Translations under genes and position numbers: made by a program | The notes under the pieces: model-generated | The model's database searches: none | Seen by the model: the letters and a program-made list of their open reading frames with translations, nothing else | What the model was told of the DNA's origin: nothing | Shown: one piece after another, positions 17,141-25,005 of the stretch | Layout: each line of letters begins with the position of its first letter | Position numbering within the stretch: position 1 is the stretch's first letter | Origin: Kribbella albertanoniae | GTDB lineage: Bacteria > Actinomycetota > Actinomycetes > Propionibacteriales > Kribbellaceae | Reading direction: 5' to 3' | Length of the DNA stretch: 59,967 nucleotides | NCBI RefSeq assembly: GCF_004348455.1 | Contig: NZ_SMKA01000021.1 | Span: forward strand, 1-59,967

Positions 17141-17926
17141 ATGACGCGCGTTTTTGCCGTCAGTGACATCCACGGGCATCCGGAGAAGCTGAAGGGGTCA
17201 TTGCTGGCGGCGGGGCTGGCCGATGCCGACGGCAACTGGTCGGGCACGGATGCGCGGCTGTGGGTGCTCGGTGACTTCTTCGACCGGGGCCCGGACGGGA
17301 TCGGCGCGCTGCGCTACGTCCGCGGTCTGGTCGAGCAGGCACCGGCCGGTGCGGTCAACGTGCTGCTCGGCAACCACGAGATCCTCGCGCTGGGCATGCG
17401 CAAGTTCGGCGACACCTTCGTCCCGCACGAGGGCATCACCAGTCGCAGCTTCGAGCGCTCCTGGGCGCTGAACGGCGGCCAGGACCGCGATCAGGAGCTG
17501 TTCACCGACGACGACGCCGCCTGGCTGCTAGAGCAGCCACTGCTCGCCCTGGACGCCGACCACCTGCTGATGCACTCCGACACCGCGGAGTACGTCGAGT
17601 GGGGTGACACTCTCGACCAGATCAACACCCGCGCCCACACCGACCTGCACAACGACGACATCGTGGTCTGGTGGGAGATCTGGCGCCGGATGACGTCGCG
17701 CTACGCGTTCCGCGGTGAGAGCGGTCCGGAGGTGGCCCGGATCATGCTCCAGGCCCTCGGCGGCCGGCGGATCGTGCACGGCCACAGCATCGTCGCCGAC
17801 ATGCTCCACATCTCCCCCGAGTTCCTCACCGGCCCCCACCTGTACGCCGACGGCCTGGTGCTCGGTATCGACGGCGGCGCCTTCGACGGTGGCCCGTGCC
17901 TGGTCGTGGAGCTCGAACAGCCGTAG
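17141..17926 (+). CDS. PPP-type metallophosphoesterase
   Basis: 261 residues with the full metallophosphoesterase motif set: D9-I-H11-G-H (SDIHGH), GDFFDRG (44-50), GNHE (77-80), an inner His (LLMHSDTAEY) and HGHS near residue 215. These bind two metal ions. The GDxxDRG-GNHE spacing is that of the PPP family (Ser/Thr phosphatases and Shewanella-like phosphatases), so a phosphoprotein or small phospho-metabolite is the likely substrate. The family is clear; the target is not. It starts one base after the Nramp-like remnant ends. The DUF427 gene follows after 37 bp. Confidence 0.9.
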   Translation: MTRVFAVSDIHGHPEKLKGSLLAAGLADADGNWSGTDARLWVLGDFFDRGPDGIGALRYVRGLVEQAPAGAVNVLLGNHEILALGMRKFGDTFVPHEGITSRSFERSWALNGGQDRDQELFTDDDAAWLLEQPLLALDADHLLMHSDTAEYVEWGDTLDQINTRAHTDLHNDDIVVWWEIWRRMTSRYAFRGESGPEVARIMLQALGGRRIVHGHSIVADMLHISPEFLTGPHLYADGLVLGIDGGAFDGGPCLVVELEQP

Positions 17927-17963
17927 GGGAATGCGGTCGGCCGGCCTGTGGTTGGCACGGGTT

Positions 17964-18341
17964 ATGGCTGACAAGACTCGGAAGTTCCCAGGCGCGGACC
18001 ACCCGATCACAGTGGCGAAGAACCCGGACCGAGTGGTGGTGAAGCTCGGTGACCAGGTGCTCGCGGACACCCGTGATGCGCTGTCCCTGCAGGAGTCGAC
18101 GTACCCGGCGGTGCAGTACATCCCCCGGGACGACGTCGACTTCACCCTGCTCGAGCGCACCGAGCACTCGACGTACTGCCCGTACAAGGGCGACGCGTCG
18201 TACTACAGCGTCCTGCCCGCGGGCGAGGCCGGTGTGAACGCGGTCTGGACCTACGAGCAGCCGTACGACGCGGTCGTCGATATCCGCGACCACGTGGCGT
18301 TCTATGCGGACAAGGTGTCGATCGAGATCATCGCCGACTGA
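17964..18341 (+). CDS. DUF427 family protein
   Basis: 125 residues in the DUF427 pattern: 'NPDRVVVKLGDQVLADTRDALSLQESTYPAVQYIPRDDVDFTLLERTEHSTYCPYKGDASYYSV' with the invariant 'T-CPYKG-ASYY' motif. It is a small beta-rich cytoplasmic protein of unknown biochemical role, common in Actinobacteria. The ATG at 17964 fits the family start; open frame further upstream overlaps the phosphoesterase gene and shows no homology. The 3' end overlaps the convergent hydrolase gene by 14 bp. Confidence 0.9.
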   Translation: MADKTRKFPGADHPITVAKNPDRVVVKLGDQVLADTRDALSLQESTYPAVQYIPRDDVDFTLLERTEHSTYCPYKGDASYYSVLPAGEAGVNAVWTYEQPYDAVVDIRDHVAFYADKVSIEIIAD

Positions 18342-19113
18342 CGCTGCCCTGCAGGAACGACCGCAGGACGGGTGCGAGGAACTCCGGCGGTACGACGTGG
18401 TTCTGGTCGGCGAGTTCGATCAGCGCGGCCGCCCGGAGTTGCTTCACGACCCGGTAGCCCGCGTCGATCATGAACGGCGGTGAGGCGGTGCCGGCCAGCA
18501 CCAGAGCGGGCTGGGTGATCTTTGCCAGCAGCTCGACCGGCAACCGCCCACCAGGAGCGCCGTAGTCCATCACGGCGAAATCGTAGGCGAGTGTCGGCGC
18601 CAACTCGGCGACACCGGGCCCAGCGGCAAGCTCGACGGCCTCTGCCTGCGTCATGCCGGCCATCAGCAGGAAGTGCTCGACTGCCTCCTGATTGCGGCCT
18701 TCCCGCAGCAGCTCGAGGACCTGCGCACCGTCCTCGCTGGAGTCGACGTCGTCCGGCCCGTACGGCGGCTCGTGCAGCACCACCTTGGTGAACGGGAGCC
18801 CGCTGCTCGCGGCGACCGCCGCCAGCCCGGCGCCGGACGAGTGTCCGTAGATCGCGGCCTGGCCCCCGATCGCGGCGAGGAGCGCCGCGATGTCCTCCAC
18901 CTCGCGCTCCACCCCGTACGGCGCGTTGTCGCCGGAGTCACCGCGGCCACGCCGGTCGTAGGTGATCAGGTCGAACTCACCGGCCAATGCAAGCGCCAGC
19001 GGCTTGAGCGCGTTCCGGTCGCACAGTGCGCCCGGCACCAGGATCACCGGCTCCCCGCTACCCAGTCGCTCGTAGGCGATCGCCGTACCGTCAACAGACG
19101 TCACATGCTCCAT
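18328..19113 (-). CDS. Alpha/beta-hydrolase
   Basis: 261 residues with the alpha/beta-hydrolase plan: oxyanion-hole region 'VILVPGALCDRN', strand 'LITYDRRGRGDSG', nucleophile S92 in GHSSG, acid residue near 'VLAGTASPPF', and catalytic His in 'ADQNHVVP'. The start at 19113 has GGAGG six bases upstream; an open frame further upstream runs through the repeat array and is not coding. The substrate is unknown. It is convergent with DUF427 and divergent from the acetyltransferase; the repeat array lies in the 413-bp divergent spacer. Confidence 0.9.
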   Translation of the reverse strand: MEHVTSVDGTAIAYERLGSGEPVILVPGALCDRNALKPLALALAGEFDLITYDRRGRGDSGDNAPYGVEREVEDIAALLAAIGGQAAIYGHSSGAGLAAVAASSGLPFTKVVLHEPPYGPDDVDSSEDGAQVLELLREGRNQEAVEHFLLMAGMTQAEAVELAAGPGVAELAPTLAYDFAVMDYGAPGGRLPVELLAKITQPALVLAGTASPPFMIDAGYRVVKQLRAAALIELADQNHVVPPEFLAPVLRSFLQGSVSRR

Positions 19114-19188
19114 CGAAGTCCTCCAGCTCGTCGTCTCTACCCCTAGGTCGAAGCCGACGACCGGACCTCGACACACACACCACCGCGG

Positions 19189-19464
19189 ACCTTGAGCACG
19201 GTTCAACCACTCGCACACCCCAAACGCGGTCGACGCGTGCCCAAGGTCGCCCGGGCGGATCACCTTGAGCACGGTCCAGTCGCTGGGGCAGCGCGAACGT
19301 GGTTGATGCGTGCCCAAGGCGGCGCCACGATCACCTTGAGCACGGTTCAACCACTCGGGCAGCGCGGATGCGGTTGACGGGTGCACAAGGTCGGCCGACC
19401 AGCCCACCTTGAGCACGGTTCAGTCGCTGGGGCAGGGCGGATGTGGTTGGTGGGTGCTCAAGGT
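19189..19464. repeat. Four 59-bp hairpin-forming repeats arranged as two 144-bp dimers
   Basis: Units lie at 19189-19247, 19262-19320, 19333-19391 and 19406-19464, each exactly 59 bp, separated by 14, 12 and 14 bp of unrelated sequence. Every unit begins ACCTTGAGCACGGT and ends with GTGCnCAAGGT (GGC in unit 2), so its ends are inverted repeats of about 11 bp, with a further inner TCAACC/GGTTGA pair in units 1 and 3. Units 1 and 3 share 'TTCAACCACTCG'; units 2 and 4 share 'CAGTCGCTGGGGCAG'. Units 1 to 3 and 2 to 4 are both exactly 144 bp apart, so a dimer was duplicated. The array sits between two divergent genes. Confidence 0.9.
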
Positions 19465-19526
19465 GGCCGTTGGGGTGGGAGACAATTGCGTGGCGCTGCC
19501 CCCGGAGCGGTGGTTCACTGCGTGCC

Positions 19527-20303
19527 GTGATCACTAGCGTTGACGAGTACCTGCATGCCGCTCCGCTCTCTGGGGCCGAACCTGAGGAGGTCGGGCCGTT
19601 CACGCTGTTCCGCAGTACGACGATCTGGCCGTACTACGCGCGTCCCCGTGCCGGTGTGACCGTCGAGCCGGCAGATGTCGAGGCCGTGCGAGCCCGGTGC
19701 GCCGAACTGGAGCTGCCGCTGAACTTCGAGTGGGTTGTCGAGGCGTGCCCGTCGCTGGGTCCAGCAGCGACTGCGGCCGGGCTGACGGTGATCGAGCACC
19801 CACTGCTGGTGATGGACCGGGCGGACTTCAAGCCGGTGACGGTGGACGCACGGGTGGAGATTCTTCCGGCCGACGCCGCTCTGGTCCGAGAGGGACGGGC
19901 TGTTCAGCAGCTCGCCTTCGGCGACCCCGGAACCGCAGTCGGCGCCGGCGGCCACTCTGAGCGGGACGCTGCCGCGGCTGAGCTCTCCGACAAGCTAGTC
20001 GCAGGAGTGACGGACCGGATCAGCCGCGGTGTGACGGTGTCGGCCGGAGCGTTCACCGACGACGGCATGGTCGCCACCGGGCAGCACCAGCCGGTTGGGA
20101 CAGCGTCGGAGATCGTGGGTGTCGCCACACTGCCCTCGATGCGGAGGCGCGGTCTGGCGGCCGCAGTGACCTCAGCGCTCACCGAGCACGCCTTCGACAA
20201 CGGTGTGGAGCTGCTACTGCTCTCAGCGGAGAATGACGCGGTGGCAGCGGTCTACGAGCGGATCGGGTTCCGCCGGATCGGGTTCGCTGGGGCCGCGGAG
20301 TGA
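19527..20303 (+). CDS. GNAT-family acetyltransferase
   Basis: 258 residues. The C-terminal half carries the GNAT acetyl-CoA motif A (VGVATLPSMRRRGLAAAVTSALTEHA) and motif B (LLLSAENDAVAAVYERIGFRRIG). The N-terminal half (to ~150) is less conserved and may be a degenerate second GNAT fold, as in two-domain members. It starts at GTG 19527; no ATG fits. It transfers an acetyl group to an amine; the acceptor is unknown. The 59-bp repeat array ends 62 bp upstream. The helicase-associated gene follows 44 bp downstream. Confidence 0.85.
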   Translation: MITSVDEYLHAAPLSGAEPEEVGPFTLFRSTTIWPYYARPRAGVTVEPADVEAVRARCAELELPLNFEWVVEACPSLGPAATAAGLTVIEHPLLVMDRADFKPVTVDARVEILPADAALVREGRAVQQLAFGDPGTAVGAGGHSERDAAAAELSDKLVAGVTDRISRGVTVSAGAFTDDGMVATGQHQPVGTASEIVGVATLPSMRRRGLAAAVTSALTEHAFDNGVELLLLSAENDAVAAVYERIGFRRIGFAGAAE

Positions 20304-20347
20304 CATGCGGTTAGTGATCGGGTCGGATGCGCCGTACCGTTGGAGGG

Positions 20348-22636
20348 ATGACCACGTCCGAGCGCTACCGCCCACGCACCCTCGCCGAGGCGCTGCGAAC
20401 TTGGGACGACGCTGCCCTCGGGACGTTGCTCCGGCACCGGCCTGATCTGGCGACGCCGCTCCCGGCCGACACCAGCCAGCTGGCAGCTCGGGCCACCACG
20501 AACGCCTCGGCGGCGCGGGCGATCAATCGGCTCGACGAGTTCGGTGTCGACCTGTTGGAGTCACTGTCGGCGCTGCCGGAGCCGGTCACCCTGGCCGACC
20601 TGGCTGCTGGCGTCGACCAGCCGGTGGAGATCGTTCAGCCCCGGGTGGCCGAGTTGCTGGACCTGGCGCTGGTCTGGGGTACCGAGGACGACCTGCGGCC
20701 GATCCGGGCCGTCCACGAGCTGCTCGGCCCGACGCCCGCAGGTCTGGGCCCGATCACCACGCGGCACTTCGGCGATCTGGACAAGCTGATCGCCGAAGCC
20801 GGCCCGGAAGCACGTGAGGTGCTCGACAAGCTCACCTGGGGTCCCCCGACCGGAACGGTCGAAAAGGCCGAGCGTCCGGTGACTATCGCGTCCGCCCGGA
20901 CCCCGGTGGAGCGGTTGCTCGCCCGCGGTCTCGTCGTACCGCGTGATCCGAACACGGTGGTCCTGCCACGGCAGATCGGTCTGCATCTGCGTGGCGGGCG
21001 TGTGCTCGCGTCGACGCGGCCCACACCGCCTCCGCTGGACGGCAAGACGGTGACGGCGTCGATCGTCGACCGAGCTGCAGCCGGTGCGGCGCTGGACCTG
21101 GTGCGTCAAGTCGACCGGGCGCTGGAGCAGCTTGGCCTCGAACCGCCGCCGGTACTGCGTACCGGCGGCATCGGTGTCCGTGAGCTGCGCAGCCTGGCCG
21201 GAAAGATCGGTGCGGAGGAGTCCAACACCGGTGCCGTGCTTGAGATCGCGTACGCCGCCGGACTGGTCGCGTCCGTCGAGGTCGGGACCAACGAGCTCTG
21301 GCTACCGACCAACGCGTACGACGACTGGCTTGAGCTGGACCTCGCACATCGCTGGGCCCAGCTCGTGACGGCCTGGTTCGGCGGACTGCGGGCAATCGGT
21401 CTGATCGGTCGCCGCGACTCAGGCGGTTCTACAGCTGCCGCGCGCGAGCGGCTCATCAACGCGCTGGCACCCGACCTGGAGCGTTTGCTGGCTCCTGAGG
21501 TCCGAGTGCTGACCCTGAATGCACTGGGCGAAACTCCGGCAGGTATCGCACCCGCCACACACTCGGTCGTGACCTGGGTGGCCTGGCATCGCCCGCGGCG
21601 CGGTGGGCAGTTCCGCGACGAGCTGGTCGAGTGGGCGATCAACGAAGCCGCCCTGCTCGGACTGACCGGTCTGGGCTCGCTGGCGACGCACGGGCGGCCG
21701 CTGCTCGAGCAGGAGCCCACAGTCGACGAGCTGGCCAAGGCAATCAGCCCGCTGGTGCCAGAGCCGGTGTCCGAGATCCTCCTGCAGGCCGACCTGACCG
21801 CGGTGGCTCCCGGCCCGCTGGTGCGATCCGTGCAGGACGACCTGTCCGCCATGGCGGATGTCGAGTCGCAGGGTGGCGCTGCGGTCTACCGCTTCAGTGA
21901 GGGCTCGGTACGGCGTGCCTTCGACCTCGGACGGACTGCCGACCAACTGCACAAGTGGCTGGCCGAGCACTCCCGCACACCGGTCCCACAGCCGCTGGCC
22001 TACTTGATCGACGACGTTGCCCGACGCCACGGCGTACTGCGATTGGGTACGGCGTCGACGTACCTGCGGTGTGATGACGAGGACGTGCTCACCCACCTGA
22101 TCAGTTCGAACCTGCCCGGTGTTCGCTTCCGCCGGCTGGCACCGACCGTGGTCGTGTCACCGTCGCCGCCAGACGTGGTGCTGAGCCGACTGCGTGATGC
22201 CGGACTGGCTCCGCTGGCCGAGACCTTCGACGGCGTGGTGCACGTGAGCACGGCTGCGACTCGACGTGGTGACCCGCCACGCCGCCGTACCAGCCGGGAC
22301 TTCGCCGACAGCGCAGTGGACCTCACCGACGACCAGGTGAAGGCCGTCATCGAGAAGGTGCGCGCTGGCGACCGCCTGGCCGCAGACCGACCGGCCGACG
22401 ACGTCGCCTCCGAGCCCACGGCTCCTGCCGAAACTATCGCCGTCCTCACCAACGCCGCCGAGGCTCACAGCCGCACCTGGATCTCGTACGTCGACCACAA
22501 CGGCACAGCCTCCGAGCGCATCGTCGAGCCCACCCGCGTGGCCGACGGCTGGCTGACTGCCTACGACCCGAGCACGAACCAGCCCCACACGTACGCCCTG
22601 CACCGCATCTCCAGCGCCCGCGCAGTCGAAGGCTGA
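20348..22636 (+). CDS. Helicase-associated protein, partner of bacterial XPB
   Basis: 762 residues, mostly helical winged-helix-like repeats. It resembles the actinobacterial protein encoded next to XPB (M. tuberculosis Rv0862c), which carries the domain named Helicase_C_3 and a WYL-like C-terminal end (TWISYVDHNGTASERIVEPTRVADGWLTAYDP). There is no Walker motif, so it is not itself a helicase. It is the likely DNA-binding or nuclease-regulating partner of the XPB helicase 62 bp downstream. GGAGG almost touches the ATG at 20348; an in-frame ATG at 20327 is an alternative start. Confidence 0.85.
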   Translation: MTTSERYRPRTLAEALRTWDDAALGTLLRHRPDLATPLPADTSQLAARATTNASAARAINRLDEFGVDLLESLSALPEPVTLADLAAGVDQPVEIVQPRVAELLDLALVWGTEDDLRPIRAVHELLGPTPAGLGPITTRHFGDLDKLIAEAGPEAREVLDKLTWGPPTGTVEKAERPVTIASARTPVERLLARGLVVPRDPNTVVLPRQIGLHLRGGRVLASTRPTPPPLDGKTVTASIVDRAAAGAALDLVRQVDRALEQLGLEPPPVLRTGGIGVRELRSLAGKIGAEESNTGAVLEIAYAAGLVASVEVGTNELWLPTNAYDDWLELDLAHRWAQLVTAWFGGLRAIGLIGRRDSGGSTAAARERLINALAPDLERLLAPEVRVLTLNALGETPAGIAPATHSVVTWVAWHRPRRGGQFRDELVEWAINEAALLGLTGLGSLATHGRPLLEQEPTVDELAKAISPLVPEPVSEILLQADLTAVAPGPLVRSVQDDLSAMADVESQGGAAVYRFSEGSVRRAFDLGRTADQLHKWLAEHSRTPVPQPLAYLIDDVARRHGVLRLGTASTYLRCDDEDVLTHLISSNLPGVRFRRLAPTVVVSPSPPDVVLSRLRDAGLAPLAETFDGVVHVSTAATRRGDPPRRRTSRDFADSAVDLTDDQVKAVIEKVRAGDRLAADRPADDVASEPTAPAETIAVLTNAAEAHSRTWISYVDHNGTASERIVEPTRVADGWLTAYDPSTNQPHTYALHRISSARAVEG

Positions 22637-22697
22637 CCAGCGGTTTGGCGGGGAGGGGCACAATGGAGGGTCGGGCATCGAGCGTGGGGAGTAACGG

Positions 22698-24338
22698 GTG
22701 ACGGACGGGCCGTTGATCGTGCAGTCGGACAAGACTCTGCTGTTGGAGACTGCACATCCGGATTCTGGGGAGTGCCGGAAGGCTATTGCGCCGTTCTCCG
22801 AGCTGGAGCGGGCTCCTGAGCACGTGCACACCTACCGGCTGACTCCGCTCGGTCTGTGGAACGCACGGGCCGCCGGGCACGACGCCGAGCAGGTGATCGA
22901 CGTACTGCTGCGCTTCAGCCGCTACCCGGTGCCGCACTCGCTGCTGGTGGACATTGCGGAGACGCTGGATCGCTACGGGCGGCTGCGGCTGGAGAAGCAC
23001 CCACAACACGGGCTGGTGCTCGTGACGACCGACCGGCCAGTGCTGGAGGAGGTGCTGCGCTCGGCGAAGGTGAAGCCGATGCTGGGCGCGCGGGTCGACG
23101 ACGACACCGTGCTGGTGCACCCGTCGGAGCGCGGTCACCTCAAGCAGACGCTACTGAAGCTCGGCTGGCCGGCTGAGGACCTCGCCGGGTACGTCGACGG
23201 TGAGGCGCACCAGATCGAGCTGGTGAAGGACGGTTGGGAGCTACGGCCGTACCAGGAGCAGGCGGTCGAGTCGTTCTGGCACGGTGGCTCGGGCGTCGTC
23301 GTACTGCCCTGCGGTGCCGGCAAGACGATCGTCGGAGCTGCCGCGATGGCACAGGCGTCCGCGACCACGCTGATCCTGGTCACCAACACGGTGTCCGCGC
23401 GGCAGTGGAAGGACGAGCTGCTCAAGCGCACCAGCCTGACCGAGGAGGAGATCGGCGAGTACTCCGGTGCCCGCAAGGAGATCCGGCCGGTGACGATCGC
23501 GACGTACCAGGTGATGACCACGCGCCGGAAGGGCGTCTACACCCACCTGGAGTTGTTCGACGCCCGCGACTGGGGCCTGATCGTGTACGACGAGGTGCAC
23601 CTGCTGCCCGCACCGATCTTCCGGATGACCGCCGACCTGCAGACCCGCCGCCGGATCGGTCTGACCGCCACTCTGGTTCGTGAGGACGGTCGCGAGGGTG
23701 ATGTGTTCTCCCTGATCGGCCCGAAGCGGTACGACGCACCCTGGAAGGACATCGAGGCTCAGGGCTGGATCGCCCCGGCCGACTGCATCGAGGTGCGGGT
23801 CGACCTGGAGCAGACCGAGCGGTTCGTGTACGCGACCGCCGAGCCCGAGGACCGCTACCGCCTGGCCGCATCGACACCGGCCAAGTCCCGGCTGGTCAAG
23901 CGCATCGCCGAGCACCACGACGGCGAGCCACTGCTCGTGATCGGCCAGTACATCGACCAGCTCGACGAGCTGGGCGAGCGGCTGAACTGTCCGGTGATCA
24001 AGGGCGAGACCACGGTCAAGGAGCGGCAGCGCCTGTTCAACGCCTTCCGGACCGGCGAGATCAACCGCCTGGTCGTCAGCAAGGTCGCGAACTTCTCCAT
24101 CGACCTCCCCGAGGCCTCAGTGGCCATCCAGGTCTCCGGCACCTTCGGCTCCCGCCAGGAAGAGGCCCAGCGCCTCGGCCGCGTCCTGCGCCCCAAGGGC
24201 GACGGCCGCACCGCCCGCTTCTACTCCATCGTCGCCCGCGACACCATCGACGCCGAGTTCGCCGCCCACCGGCAGCGCTTCCTCGCCGAACAGGGCTACG
24301 CCTACACCATCGTCGACGCGGAAAACCTGTTCGCCTGA
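22698..24338 (+). CDS. XPB/Ssl2-type DNA repair helicase (SF2)
   Basis: 546 residues. An N-terminal damage-recognition-like domain (~1-170) is followed by two RecA folds: Walker A PCGAGKT (near 215), DEVH box (VYDEVHLL), the motif III region 'GLTATLVREDGREGD' carrying the RED motif of XPB, and motif VI 'QRLGRVLRPKGDG'. XPB unwinds DNA 3'-5' in nucleotide excision repair. In Actinobacteria it occurs next to the Helicase_C_3 protein, as here. The GTG at 22698 follows GGGGAG. The NarL regulator gene is convergent, with 9 bp between stops. Confidence 0.95.
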   Translation: MTDGPLIVQSDKTLLLETAHPDSGECRKAIAPFSELERAPEHVHTYRLTPLGLWNARAAGHDAEQVIDVLLRFSRYPVPHSLLVDIAETLDRYGRLRLEKHPQHGLVLVTTDRPVLEEVLRSAKVKPMLGARVDDDTVLVHPSERGHLKQTLLKLGWPAEDLAGYVDGEAHQIELVKDGWELRPYQEQAVESFWHGGSGVVVLPCGAGKTIVGAAAMAQASATTLILVTNTVSARQWKDELLKRTSLTEEEIGEYSGARKEIRPVTIATYQVMTTRRKGVYTHLELFDARDWGLIVYDEVHLLPAPIFRMTADLQTRRRIGLTATLVREDGREGDVFSLIGPKRYDAPWKDIEAQGWIAPADCIEVRVDLEQTERFVYATAEPEDRYRLAASTPAKSRLVKRIAEHHDGEPLLVIGQYIDQLDELGERLNCPVIKGETTVKERQRLFNAFRTGEINRLVVSKVANFSIDLPEASVAIQVSGTFGSRQEEAQRLGRVLRPKGDGRTARFYSIVARDTIDAEFAAHRQRFLAEQGYAYTIVDAENLFA

Positions 24339-24347
24339 GAGCTGAGC

Positions 24348-25004
24348 TCAGAGGTCGTCGACGTCCACCAGGCCATCCTGGACGGCGCGGGCGACCAGGC
24401 TGGCCTTCGTCCGCGCCGGGCGGCCGACGTTGGCGTACTTGATCCGCACCCGGTCCAGGTACGAGTTGACCGTCCGGACGGACAGACCGAGGCGCTGCGC
24501 GACCAGCTCCTTGGACTCCGACTGGAACCACTCGATGAGGACGTTCTCCTCGCGCACCGACAGCTGCGGCCGGTCGGGCCGAGCGTTTGTCCCCAGAGCG
24601 CCGGCCAGGGCAGGCGGCATGTAGGGCCGGTCATCAGCCGCTGCGAGAGTCGCCTCGACCAGGTGCTGCCGGCCTTCGCTCTTGGTGAGAAAGGTCGCCG
24701 CTCCCAGGTCCAAGCAGTTGAGCGCAGTCTTGTCGTCGTCCCGCATCGAGTAGACGACCACCTGACGACCGGCATCGACCAGTCTGCGCAGACTGCCGAA
24801 GGCAGGGCCGCCCTGGCCCAGCTGCAGATCAAGCACGACCACATCAGCCGTACTGCCCGGCTCGGTCCAGGCCTCGCGCACGGAGTCACCAGCCGCGACT
24901 ACCGTGATGGGTCGCGGGGATGCGGCGTACCAGGCCTCGATTCCGGCCAGGATCGCCGGATGGTCGTCGATCACCACCACACTGACCGGTCCGCTGTCAC
25001 TCAT
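24348..25004 (-). CDS. NarL/LuxR-family response regulator
   Basis: 218 residues. Receiver domain with D13-D14 and phospho-acceptor D59 (VVVLDLQLG); the switch region is 'YSMRDDD', and the conserved Lys is in 'TKSEG'. The output domain is a LuxR-type HTH (LSVREENVLIEWFQSESKELVAQRLGLSVRTVNSYLDRVRIKYANVGR). It binds DNA when phosphorylated. The kinase gene ends one base upstream, so the pair is one operon. Targets are not evident nearby; the divergent peptidoglycan-binding gene at 27503 is a candidate by position only. Confidence 0.94.
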   Translation of the reverse strand: MSDSGPVSVVVIDDHPAILAGIEAWYAASPRPITVVAAGDSVREAWTEPGSTADVVVLDLQLGQGGPAFGSLRRLVDAGRQVVVYSMRDDDKTALNCLDLGAATFLTKSEGRQHLVEATLAAADDRPYMPPALAGALGTNARPDRPQLSVREENVLIEWFQSESKELVAQRLGLSVRTVNSYLDRVRIKYANVGRPARTKASLVARAVQDGLVDVDDL

Positions 25005-25005
25005 G

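Noticed and set aside
18328..19416. N-terminally extended hydrolase reading through the repeat array
   Set aside because: The upstream frame crosses repeats whose spacing is not a multiple of three, shows no homology, and a good ribosome site supports the ATG at 19113.
19189..19464. CRISPR array
   Set aside because: Units are 59 bp with 12-14 bp spacers and differ from each other; CRISPR repeats are shorter, near-identical and have ~30-40 bp spacers. No cas gene is near.
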